Shown here one piece after another: positions 1-10,900 of a stretch of DNA of 64,000 bases. The notes under the pieces were generated by a model. That model was not told the DNA's origin and searched no databases. It worked only from the letters and a program-made list of their open reading frames with translations. The stretch comes from Apodospora peruviana. Taxonomy: Eukaryota; Ascomycota; Sordariomycetes; Sordariales; Lasiosphaeriaceae. Position 1 is the first letter of the stretch; each line of letters begins with the position of its first letter. The translations under genes were made by a program, and so were the position numbers. The stretch is from NCBI GenBank assembly GCA_033439685.1, contig JAUEDM010000002.1, forward strand, positions 6,386,001 through 6,450,000. The letters run 5' to 3'.

Positions 1-197
1 TGGAACTTAAACCACGCGGTTCTTCTCAAATCTCAACTCATACATATTGTCTAGGTTGGCTTCTATCGTCGTTAACTACCTATTTTAGGCAACGAGATCT
101 CCTTACGCGTCTACATAGGTCTATCTCTCCTGGAGGGCCTGACGATCGTCTCTGGCAGTCACTAAAGGTCAGCAGCACTACAGACAACAACAGAAAG

Positions 198-833
198 ATG
201 CGGGTCATCAACACCATCGCTTCGGCGCTCCTTATTCCTGCTATGCTTGATCACGTTGGTGGTGGTGCGTCCGCCAACAGCGTGACTCCGCCGTCAGACA
301 CCACATCATCATCCTTACCACGGCACGGCAACGGCAACCCCCTCCGCCATAGCACAGCAACATCTCCCACGCCAGCAAATCCGACAACATTGGTCTTGCT
401 GCCTCCGTCTGGACCAAACACCCCTCTCGCCCAACCAACATCCATACCTGCTCGCCTCGACTTGCGGAATCGTGATATCCGGAGACACTTGGGCTCCAGA
501 GGAGACGACGCAGAAGAACCGGAGCTGGAGCCGACTCAGCCAGAAGCGCCCCCGCTCATCACGCCGGCTTCCGGGGGTGCGGAACCGGAAACGGACAGAC
601 TTGGGCTCGACGCCAACGGTGCCGCGGTGCGGTTCGTGCAGACAACCTACTACTCGTGTGTCACGCAGGGCACGTACTCCCATTGCGGGTGGCATATCCC
701 CATCCTCGACGCTTCCAGTGCTGCGAGTCGGATTGGGACGAAGAGAGAGGCTGGAGGGATGGGGGGTCTCGCGTTGCGGGTGGCCATCGCTGCTGCTGGA
801 GTTGTGGCCATTGTCGGGTTGGTTGTGTCTTGA
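198..833 (+). CDS. Small Pro/Thr/Ser-rich surface-type protein, unknown function
   Basis: A 211-residue single-exon reading frame begins with ATG in a purine-rich context (aaagATG). The N-terminus (MRVINTIASALLIPAML) resembles a weak signal peptide. It is followed by about 110 residues rich in Pro, Thr and Ser with an acidic patch (DDAEEPELEP). Near residue 150 there is a compact motif, YYSCVTQGTYSHCGWHIPIL, with two cysteines. The last 20 residues are strongly hydrophobic (ALRVAIAAAGVVAIVGLVVS) and end the protein, as in a GPI-anchor signal or a tail anchor. Inference: a small cell-surface or secretory-pathway protein. I do not recognise a named family, although I believe this Cys motif plus hydrophobic tail recurs in other filamentous fungi. 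Confidence 0.6.
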   Translation: MRVINTIASALLIPAMLDHVGGGASANSVTPPSDTTSSSLPRHGNGNPLRHSTATSPTPANPTTLVLLPPSGPNTPLAQPTSIPARLDLRNRDIRRHLGSRGDDAEEPELEPTQPEAPPLITPASGGAEPETDRLGLDANGAAVRFVQTTYYSCVTQGTYSHCGWHIPILDASSAASRIGTKREAGGMGGLALRVAIAAAGVVAIVGLVVS

Positions 834-1372
834 ACCAGTATCGGTGGTGGTGCAATCTAGTTCTTGTCAATATCTCTTTGGGCATCCGTATTGAGTGCAC
901 ATCACATCAGGTGGTGGTGGGGAGCACAGGCATGGAGTTTCATCAGGACCTGAATTGGCTTCTGGGATGGCGTAGAGACCCGTAGGTAGAGATACCCAAA
1001 GCATGCTTGAAGCATCCCAAAATTTTCCACGCAAATCAACACACAAACAACTGTGGCGAGAACAATAGCAACTGGTATGCACATGAGCTCCAGCAGGCTG
1101 ATGATGACACAAAACACCCCCTGTATTGATGCTATGTGGCAAAAGAAGGAACCCTCGAAAACCGACCGTCACGCCTCCATGATGATGGATTCCAAATAGC
1201 AGAAGAGTTGTCAGGTAATCCTCTCGATTGCCGGATGCAATTCTGCATTTGCATTCGGTAGTAATGCACAAAGCCGAGCCACAGCCATTGTAGTCCGTCC
1301 GTTGAAGATAGCCCGCGCCCGATGTTGTTTTTAGAGAGAAGACGACGCAAATGTAACACGAACGCCCACCGC
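834..1372. other. Intergenic, convergent 3' ends
   Basis: This 0.54 kb lies between the end of the surface-type protein and the stop codon of eS24 on the opposite strand. I see only the expected 3' untranslated regions and no separate gene. Confidence 0.6.
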
Positions 1373-2147
1373 TTATTTCTCCTTCTTCGCCTTGGCACCC
1401 TTGACCTTCGCCGTGCCACGGAGGGTCTTCTGCCTGTTCTTGCGCTGCTTGCCTGTGGTGGGAGAGGGGGAATGTCAGCTGTGTTGTTCGTCGCACGACG
1501 TGATGACTCTCAAAGCCGGCTGCTGGGTGGTCCGGGGACAACGTACGCTGCTGTCTGCTGGCCTTCTCGATCTTGCTGGCAAGTCCAACGCGGACCAGTC
1601 TGTAGTGGGGCTCGAACTTCTTCATCGCCTCGGGGGAATCGTAGACAAGGGCGAAACCGGTGGTCTTGCCACCACCGAACTGCGTCCGGAGACCGAAAAC
1701 GCTGACTTGCTCCTTGTTGGCCTTGTACATGCTGGCGAGCTTGTCACGGAGCTCCTCCTTGGAGATGTTGGCGCGGCTGGGGTGGAGAATATCCCTGAGA
1801 AACGCAAAGAACACACAAGTCAGCAAATGGGATTTAAAGGTCGCTTTGCCGCCTCATCGCAATACAATCCCAATGCCATCCCCGACACACTCCGCAGATT
1901 GGAACCATCAACAAGCCAGACCAATTCCCATCCGGCCTTGTTCTGGCCCCAATTCGCAAGAGTCGTCGCGTCGTGATGGTGGTCGGGAATTGAAGATTGT
2001 GATGGTCGGAGCGGTGTCCGTGGCGGTTTCGAGAATTCGGGGGCATTCGGGCACAAAAACTCACACGACCATCTGCTTGCGGCCGAGCAGCGGGTTGCGA
2101 ATGAACTTGCGCGTGCGCAGAGTCACAGGGGAGTCGGAGTCGGCCAT
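1373..2147 (-). CDS. rps24: 40S ribosomal protein eS24
   Basis: Component of the small ribosomal subunit. Three exons on the minus strand: 2147-2065, 1794-1547 and 1452-1373. Introns are 2064-1795 (270 bp, GTGAGT...CAG) and 1546-1453 (GTACGT...CAG). The spliced protein starts MADSDSPVTLRTRKFIRN, continues through RKQMVVDILHPSRANISKEE and FGLRTQFGGGKTTGFALVYD, and ends in a Lys-rich tail after SRQQRKQRKNRQKTLRGTAK. The order and spacing match eS24 along its full length (about 136 residues). The reading frame joins exactly at both splice sites. The first intron is long for this window, which is common in fungal ribosomal protein genes. It is not part of any local cluster. Confidence 0.96.
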
Positions 2148-2737
2148 CTTGGCGGTTTGATGACGGTCTGTCTTGCAGTTGTCGATGGTCAAGCCGGAAG
2201 GGTGGTGATGGTGGTTGTATTTTGCCTTGACGACTGTTTTTCGCTGGGGCTCCGGTCCAGTCTGCGCGCACCGGTGGGTCTCGAAAAAAATCCGATCCCG
2301 TGCCCGCCTAAAATGGGTGCAAGCCCTAATCCCACCCTTTTCTGCCCGATAATTGAGGCATCAACGACTTTGCGGGCTGACTGGTGGGGAAGCACGGGCC
2401 TGCAAGTCAAGGTCTCGCCAAGACTTTAGTCCCTCCATCACAACGACGCGTCTCAAAGCTGGCGAAAATGTCAAGGTGAAAAGATGGCGGCCACGACAAA
2501 ATAAATCACAGGAAATCGACAAGTCATGTGCTCATTGTCCATACATGGCAAATGCATGCGCATTCCCGGTTTTCCAAGACCCTCGGTCAAATGTCAATCC
2601 GTCCTGACCACACTCCTGTCAATTTGACCCGTGGTCGCTGGTTGCCCGACCTGTTCACTGCTAGATTGCTATCAGGCAGTCTCCATTGCATGCAAGCACT
2701 TTTGTTACAGTGTCATCTTCAACGTTGCCCAAGGATC
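2148..2737. other. Intergenic: eS24 promoter and EFM3 3' end
   Basis: About 0.6 kb upstream of eS24 and downstream of EFM3, both on the minus strand. No coding signal is supported. It must hold the eS24 promoter, but I see no clear TATA box. Confidence 0.5.
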
Positions 2738-3815
2738 TCAGCTACCACCCTTTCCCACATATCTCAGTTGACATATGTGAATCGGCGTCTGATCATTGTA
2801 GAATGGCCCCATCTGCTCGCTCCTCGGCGGCACCGGAAACTCCTCATGGGTAACCACAAACCCTTGCGTCTCGCAAACATCCAGAAAGCTCTGGAAAGTC
2901 TCGTGATTCCGCTCTGTGGCAGCAATCAGCACCACGACACCCGGGAATAACGCAACAAGCTCTTCTAGCGTCACGACCAGGGACGGGATCACACTCGCGT
3001 CGTACGTGATATCTGCTCCCAGGACCACGTCCACCTTCTGTCCTCCATTCCACGCTTGCTCCTCGGTTCCGACCAGCGCGTGGCCCCAGCGCACCTCCAT
3101 CGGCTTGATCTTGTCAGAGTCCTGTAGCTTATTCAGAAAAACGTTGTCGGGGATGTTGTTGATGACGTCGTCTGATCCGTCCGAGGCGATGACGTGGGCT
3201 GCATCCAGGTACTTTGCGCAGAGTATCGCCAGGTAACCCGTGCCAGCACCCAATTCGAGCACACGTTTGTTGGTGATGAGTGAAGGACTGGTGCAGAGAT
3301 ACTGTCCTAGATGCAACGAGGCTTCCCAGGTGCGGAGACCGGTGGTTCCTGACGCCGATATCACGGATCGTGACTCCAACAACGTAATGCTCGCATCTGC
3401 ATCTGATGTCTGTGGAAGAAGAGATTGGTGATAAACCACCCGGCACTTTTTTTGAGCTGCTTCCAAATCAGATAGTACCGGCTCAGCTAACACGTCTGAT
3501 AACGCCGACATGAGATCATCTGATATGCCCTGCGAGTTATCTCAATCAGAAATGAGCTTGAATTTTTATTAACAGTCAGCTCACATGCAAATCCCAGTCC
3601 TCGACGGATGTCTCGATGTGAGTCACGAGGTGCCGCAGCACCTTGAGTCTGTATCGCGGAGGTGTTGCTTTGTCGGCAAAGAGTTTCTTGTATAAAAGGG
3701 CTTGTGTCGCTTCCTCTCGCAGGACCTCGCCGGCCGGGTAGTCCAGCACATGCTCGAGTTGGAGGTATTGTCGACAAAAACGGATAATCTGCCAGTCCTC
3801 TTCTGCTGCATTCAT
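2738..3815 (-). CDS. EFM3: EEF2 lysine methyltransferase, EFM3/FAM86 family
   Basis: Predicted SAM-dependent protein N-methyltransferase that modifies a lysine of elongation factor 2. Two exons: 3815-3585 and 3529-2738, with a 55-bp intron 3584-3530 (GTGAGC...GCAG, phase 0). Together they encode about 340 residues, close to the usual family length. Exon 1 gives the helical FAM86-type N-terminal domain (residues 1-77). Exon 2 gives a class I Rossmann fold, with motif I VLELGAGTGYLAIL at about residues 167-180, an acidic turn ASDGSD, and post-motif LGADITYD at about 247-254. This last motif is a variant of the D/NPPY-like substrate loop of the METTL21/FAM86 group. The start ATG at 3815 opens with MNAAEEDW. 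EF2 as substrate is taken from the family, not shown here. Confidence 0.9.
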
Positions 3816-6261
3816 TTTGATTCGGGAGCTGATAGGACAATTTTCTAGAGTAATGAGATGGATTTTCGTTTTCTTCGATGTTTGTATAATTGACTAGAAT
3901 GGGAGTTCGCTTTTGTTAACATCCGGTTGAACTTTGAGTTTGTCCAAGTCCCACATGTGGCAGAGGAATGGGTCTTTGAGAGATCACGTGAAGCTTTCAC
4001 GAGTCAACCGAGCGTCAACCCCCTTTATAAACCAACATGTCCATGTTTACATCTGAGATCCAAGTTTGCAGCCCTCTGTAGACTTAATATTCTGTACCAG
4101 GTAGACAGTATGTCTATAACCCTTGTGATTTCATAACATCATTACTACTACTACTTTTCAGGCCATGAAGGATACAAATAAGGTATACCGAATTTTGATA
4201 TAAGAACCACCGAACCTGATAATTGAACAGCACCATGTTTTTGTTTTCCCATTCTCTTGCATCATACGCCAATCATATTTCCAACAGAGAAAAAATCAAG
4301 ATGTTCATTGAAAGGAAGTAAATTGTCCGACACCGGAAATAGCAGAAACACAAACTACGAAATGTTGCGAAGAGAATTGGTTTCGATGAAGGGGAAAAGA
4401 AATGAATTAAATTAGAAAGAGCACACCAAAGATATTTCCGAAACAGAAACAGAATGAAAGAAGGAAAGCAAGAGATCACTGAACTAATTAACTCAAACCA
4501 ACTCCACCGGCGTGACATTATTGTTTAGCAAATAAAGAGTACCACAGAGTATGAGGAGAAAGATCAGATCGCTTTTTGGTATCATCAGTCCCAGTACTCA
4601 GTCTGTTCATGTGCTCGGGGGGAAAACGCTCTGAGGAAACAAAATATAACCTTAAGGTGGTGAAACCGTGAAACAGAAGCAAAAACAAAACAAATTGCAG
4701 GAACGAAACGTCAAAGATCAAAGGACATATCCGGTGGTGTACAAGAACGCCAGTGGGAGATCGACATCGACCCAACCAACCCAAATACGCGTACAGCAGC
4801 AGCTCTTCAGCGTCCACAGCGTCCACAGCATCGGAGATACAGGTACTAGTAGTTGATCAAGGCAGACAGACCGGCGAAAACGAGGTTCAGTTGTCCTTGT
4901 GGGGGGTTAGGAGGAGCACAACGCAACGAGCAGCGCTGACCGGCCGGGCCGAGACACGGACGCTTGGAGGGGGAGACGGAGAGGATAAAGTCAGGCCATC
5001 TTGTTTTTTCCAAAAATCGTTTTCTTCCCTCGGGAACAGTCATGATAGGTTCGTGTGTGCAAGGTGTCTCCCGGTGAGTATGCATGATGGACCTTGATCG
5101 GTTCCGAGAGAGCCCAGAAGCCTGGAAGGTTGATTGATATGCTGTCTTTGTTTTCGAACAAGTACCCGAGTCATGCACAAGACAGACAGTCGGCCGGGGG
5201 ATGTGGGGGGGACGAGGCAACAAATTCGAGATTGCCGCGAACCAATGACCGGGTTAATGGCTAGGATGATCGACCGATATACTGATGTACGTGCTGTCGT
5301 CAGCTGGCTGGCTCTACCTTCGGCAAGGCGCTGGTCCCATCAAGTTTGTTTGGCCTGCTGTCGATAATTAATTGCAGTATATTTGCATGTATGCTGCATG
5401 CATGGAGTATTCGGGCCCGAAATTCCAGACCGTCCGTCCGTCCAACACGAACGTGTAGGCTCGTGGGGTGAATATGTAAGTGGCGATGTGTGTGTGAGCC
5501 GCGCACCACCCACTCAAGTTATGAAGGCAGGCAGGCCAGAAATGCATCTGAAATGGTGTCTTGCCACGCCGCGCCGGACCCCAAGATGCAGTCGATATCG
5601 TGGGCTGCAGCGTTCCTGTTTCAAAATAGATTGTGGCTTCTCCGTCGATGCCAGGTAACTGGACGGCAGACAGCGCCCATACGAGTAAGGTACGTATCTT
5701 GTACGCTAGTAGTAGTTGTGTTGCATATAGATGTGATGTGGGTAAGGCACCTAGGTGAGTGACATGGCAAATCCGGTCCCGGGTGAGTGTGAGTAGGTAC
5801 CTCCTGGGCAGGTGGGTACGGTTGGTTTGTTGGTAGTGGTAAGTAGTGGTCCGGCAAACTCAAAGGAAAATAAATGATGGAAAAACGAAGACACAATGCA
5901 AACAAATAAGGAATAGTCCCCTGTCTGAGAAAAATAAAGCAATCCGGAGATAGTTGATACAGTGAGCTAGATAATGCTATTTTTTTCTATCCCGGCTTCG
6001 CTCTGCCTGTTATCCATTGGGAAAGATCTGGAGTAAAGGGTACATTGAAAACGGCCGGGAAGTTAACGTGTTCCCGCTGCTGGTGACGGCCGAGACAGAT
6101 ACGACGACCGACCGACGACGCAGAAGGAAAGATTTGGCGAGGAGTCCTTTTGAGAAACCTAAACTGTCTGCATGCAACGCTAGCCGAGTGAGCGTAGCTT
6201 GGGGAAACAAGGGGCCCGCGCCGTGTATCAACAGGAAGAGGGAAAACGAGGCACCTCATGC
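3816..6261. other. Gene-poor intergenic region (2.4 kb)
   Basis: Lies between the EFM3 start and the stop of the Zn2Cys6 gene, both on the minus strand. It contains the EFM3 promoter and a probably long 3' untranslated region of the regulator. Short open frames on both strands lack codon bias and homology that I can recognise. I see no RNA gene. Confidence 0.5.
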
Positions 6262-7961
6262 CTAATGGCGGGTACCCACAGCAGGACGGTGGGAGTCTGC
6301 ATGGCTTGTGCTACCAGTGCTGCTGCTGTTGCTGGTGGTGTGGTGGCTGTGGCTCAGAGAATGACGATGACTGTGGGGGCTGGTGGGCGAGTCGGCGGCG
6401 GCCATGTAACCAGCCGCCGTAACCGAAACTTGCTGGTGTTGCTGAGAGGGAAGATGCGTATCATGGGCGCTCTGCTCGCTGGAAACGTACGTCGCGCTAC
6501 TGTGGCCGCCGCCGGAGCTGACTGAGTCGCGACGAGGTTCGGCTGTGTATATGTTCAGATCAAAGGCGGACCCTTGGCTTTGGAGAAGGCTGCGGTCATG
6601 CTCACCGAATATGGCCTCACCTCCGCCCGTGGAGTAGCTCAAGTTGTCGGAACTCATTGTGCGCTGCGAGGAGGTCGACGGGTGATGACTGGCCAGAGTA
6701 CCTGCAGCAGACGACGTGTACGGAAGACCTGTTGTGTCGAAGCCAGCACCGGCGGCATAACTGGCCGCTGCAGCCACGTCGGCCAGCGTGGTCCCCGATG
6801 CAGGTCCTGTCACCGGAGCTGTTGCTTTAACAGGTCCAGGGTAGGGGAGGGTCGACGACCGTGCAGCCGGGATCGGAAGCAGACGCTCTGAGCTGGAAGT
6901 AGTACTCGGCAACGAAGCTGCCACACCCGAAAAGGAGAAATTGGTCGAGTCGGTGTTGACAGCCGGACGGTGAACGAGACTTGTGCCTCCATAACCGTAC
7001 GAAGACGGATCGCTTGCCAACAGCATGTTGCCGTAAGCCGTGTCGGCGGTCGACTGCTTGGACCGGGAACTCCAGTGGCCGGGCATCATAGTAACCTGAT
7101 CCTGAACGTGGTTGAGGATTGTTTGAGGCGAGCCAAGGCTGTAATCGAATTCATCGGTATATGGGGTCCCGTAGGAAGGGCAGGAGGCAGGGTAGTATGA
7201 CTTGCTTGCCGTGTACGGGAATGTCGAGCCTTGACCACGATAGGATGCCACAACGTCGCTCGAGCTCAGGTTCGGTAGGTCTTGACCATACGACATGCCC
7301 GAAGCCATCTGGGCCCGGTTGGCATAGATGCGGGCATCGCCGACGCTGTAGGCAAAGTCGCCGGGCTCAACTCGTAGTGGTGCTTCTCGTGACTGTACCT
7401 ACAATTACACAATGCTAGGTTAGAATTTAGGTCTAATTAGGACTCGGAGCAGACCAGATGGGCGTCACTGTAATTACCCGTAGGAAAAGGCACTCATCCA
7501 CTCCGGCATTTTTGCAGTTGGAGCAGGGTTGTCCTGCGCCAGGATCACCACTGCACCGAATCTTGCGCTTGCGGCATCGTCCACACTAAAAAAGATACCT
7601 GTCAGTTAGTCCAACATGACATTTTGGCTCTCCACAACAAGGCAGGGATGATACACAAACTGTAAGGGGAAGTTTAAAAAGTCATGTGCTTGGAGCGCCG
7701 TATCGAGACCCGGCCCCAGATGGCCGAGGTTTGGAAGGAGTTAGACAGAGAAATAGGTATACTTACCGCCACCGCAATCCGCTTTCGCTGGGGCGTTGAA
7801 TCCGAGTCGAGCTGCTGATCTGCCATGCTTGAGGCTCTCGTGTCGTGATGGGAAGAGTGGCCGTGACGATCACCAGTGTACGTGAGATACGGCACAGGCG
7901 GAGGGAAGGGACGGCTATATCGTCTTCCGTTGCTGTGAGTGTAAAGGACTGGAGAGACCAT
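6262..7961 (-). CDS. Zn2Cys6 (GAL4-type) transcription factor without a visible fungal_trans domain
   Basis: Nuclear DNA-binding regulator of about 479 residues. Three exons: 7961-7767, 7585-7478 and 7398-6262. Introns are 7766-7586 (GTAAGT...TAG) and 7477-7399 (GTAATT...TAG), both phase 0. The second exon is almost exactly the zinc cluster. After RKRIAVA it reads C-x2-C-x6-C-x9-C-x2-C-x7-C, beginning CGRCRKRKIRC and ending GVDECLFLR, so all six cysteines are present. Downstream is a low-complexity Ser/Thr/Tyr/Gly-rich region to a His/Ser-rich C-terminus. I see no conserved middle homology region, unlike most of the class. The ATG at 7961 is chosen because MVSPVLYTH runs into the cluster. Target genes are unknown. 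The large upstream gap suggests complex regulation. Confidence 0.88.
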
Positions 7962-10900
7962 TGTCCGGCTGTCAGACGATTATGACTACTTTTCCAGGTC
8001 GAGTGTCCCTGAAAAGAAATCCTGTTGTCTAGGTTATGTGCTGATTTGGAGCTAATCGTGCGTCCAACTCGATCAGTCGTTGATCCTTGCCTTCTGTCCG
8101 AATCGGCCGAGACGGGTGTAGGAGATAGGTGGTCAGGGGCCTGGGCCTGACAGGACGTCTCTGAAAAGACTGGCAGCAACCCTCCGACGAGTCGAACTTT
8201 TCAGTGTGTTGCGGGCAGGAAAGCACCACAGTGGTGTCTGCCGGACAAACAAACACAAGCGAGGAGGGGAGAACAGAGACAGCGATGTAAGCCTCGGTTC
8301 CAGACCAACCGAAATCGATTTGATTCAGCGTAAAGGAGATAGACCGAGGCAGTCGGGGAGAGATGGCCTGAGAGTGGTGGTGTTCCGGCGACTCGCGTTG
8401 ATTGTCTTTGTGCTCAGGAGAACCTGGACCTGACTGACGTACGTGAGCAACACTCGTCCGAGTCTTACAACGAGGACCTGCTACAAGCTGCTTGCAACGC
8501 TCACACACTGGCCCTAGGCTCCGGGGCATATACCACGTAAACCAGGATACTGGTCTTGGCTTGCGGTCCCCCCCCCCCCCGCTGAAGAGGACACAGTGCT
8601 GCAGAGCGCCAGCTCAAATCTAACACCACTTGACCCAAGGGCTCGGAGGAAACCTGGTTGGGGAGTATGAGACAAACCTGACAGGTGGGGAAGCTGTGAA
8701 CCAGGTGCTCCAGACTCCGGTCCGCTGGGTTATGGTGAATGTGCCGGTGACGGTACCCAAGAAATTTGCGCTGTCTCGAGCCTGTAAAACAGTGCTGGTG
8801 GCAACTGCGTCTTTGGAATTGGTGGATATGGAAACTCGATACCGAAGAGATCAATGCAGGTTGGAGATCAAGAAGTTTATTAAAGATGCGAATAGTGACA
8901 AGATGCCTCCGCCGGCAATGAAACGAGAAGGGAAAAAAGCTTCGAGGAGAACCACGAAGTGCGGGAGCCGTGCAGGTGCCAGGAGAATATATTTCTTTCG
9001 TGTCACGACTTTAAACTCTCAGCAGCAAGCCTCCATAGCACGCATCTCTGTTTGCAAGGCTGCTTGCCTGGTGAATCTCTTCTGTGAGTGGTTGACAATA
9101 AAGCTACATCTCTCTATGCACCCACTTTATTGGACCCATTCTATTGTTGCTGACCACTTCCTGGTGCGATCCCATGCTATCCTTGGCCGAGGTACAGCAT
9201 GACTGGAAGCTACCACAGCAGATGACCTCCCTTCTGACAGGCCTTGAACAAGGGGCCAAAAAACAGGCCTGGATAGGATACATGCATAAGATACCTCCGG
9301 AGAGGAGGACATGGAATCTTTCCATTTGTGTTTTTTTTTTTTTGCATCTGAGTAGATGGCCCAGGCAAACCAAAACGCCCATTTTTCAGGGACCAAACGG
9401 TGGAAAAGTCGTTGGGACGCAGATCGACGACGGTAAGCTTTAACCATGGGTGTGGTGGGAACACGGGGTTATTGGCCTGAGTGTCTCCTGATAGGACAGG
9501 AGGAGGTGAGGCAGGCAAAAGAACCCCTATCAAGAAGCACTTCTGGCAGGCAAGCTGTGTAGGTTTTGAATCTTTAAACAACGACACGTGATAAAGGGTA
9601 GAATGGCTTCTTCTCCCAGAGGTTTGCTGCTAGTATTTCATCAAAGTAATCAAGGTTGTGTTCCACATTGGGCAGCAACCTATCCGCCACTACAACTAGA
9701 GGCTTTTCACCACCCACTTATTACCCTGCAATTTAGATAAGGCTCTACCCAGGCAAGGAAATAGTGTCCACTGCCGCAAACGACATAGCACACCCGTGTT
9801 CTCTGTGACACTCCTCCCCACGATCACTCAATCGGCCAAGTCCGGTCGACCACAGCCACAGCTCTTTAGAGTATTCTGTAGTCGAGTACCTAGCCAGGGC
9901 ACGGCCATTTAAGGCACGCACGAACGAAACAAACTGCCTAGCGAGTGAGAAGGACGTTTATCCGTTGGGGAAACAAAACCTCATGGATGGCCGAATCACG
10001 GAGCAGGCGCATGTCCACAAAAAAAGACGCTGTAAAACGGGCGGCCGGCCGAAGGGGGGGAAGGAGGGGGGACTGGGACTTTGAAAAGGAAATGATAGAT
10101 GTGGTAAAATATGAAGTAAAAGGACCCGGCTGTCATAGCAAACACGAGCTCCTGTGTACCACTACAACTGCCCAGTGAGAGAGCAGGCCTCACCAGCAGC
10201 AGTACTCGGTCCCACTGAAAATGCAAACGCAACGGTAAGACAGGCACATCATTTTGTAGAGTTTGAGCAGTCAAGTTCAGATCACATAAGTCTTTGCCAT
10301 AAGTGTGTACCTTCTTGACCTTGCTTGTTGCTCTTTTCTCCCATGGTTGGCAAGTTTTCTTTTGCATGCCGCACATACGCAGAGAGCCAAAGAAAGGGAC
10401 CATGCGAAAGGACGACTGAGCCGAGTGAGTTGTGGCGCGGATCAAAAGGTATTCATTCATTCATCCTCCAGCACCAGACCAGGACGTACAGCGCATCAGT
10501 TGTCGCAGCCTCTGTACGACATTAATGGCTCGCAAGCAAATGCAGTGCGAGAAAACCATCATGGAAACTACATGACTATCGAGTGAAAATCCGTTGGAAA
10601 GCCTGTCCGGTCGCTGACCGGCCTCGTTTAGATGTCTGCGGTGTACTTGGGATAGATTTGCCCCCATCGCCCTACATCGCAGGAAAGTGTCTGGTACCTT
10701 ACCTGCTTACCTAGGTACCTATGCAAGGTGGTAGGACAAACAGAAGGACGCTTCGAGGGGTGACAAAATTGACAGAAAAACGGAAGTTCTTGACGTTTCC
10801 TGTCCTTATCTTGGGTTCACAATATCTGCACATATCACCTTTCTTTGCGGGGTTGACGTTGTGGGCGTATATAAAGTTTGATCCATGATCCCAGAGTGTT

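Noticed and set aside
867..1826. 319-codon minus-strand open frame
   Set aside because: Only its segment at 1794-1547 is real coding sequence (eS24 exon 2); the rest reads through an intron and the 3' region in the wrong frame.
8630..9202. 190-codon plus-strand frame in the gap upstream of the Zn2Cys6 gene
   Set aside because: It begins with TTG, not ATG, and shows no domain, codon or splice support.
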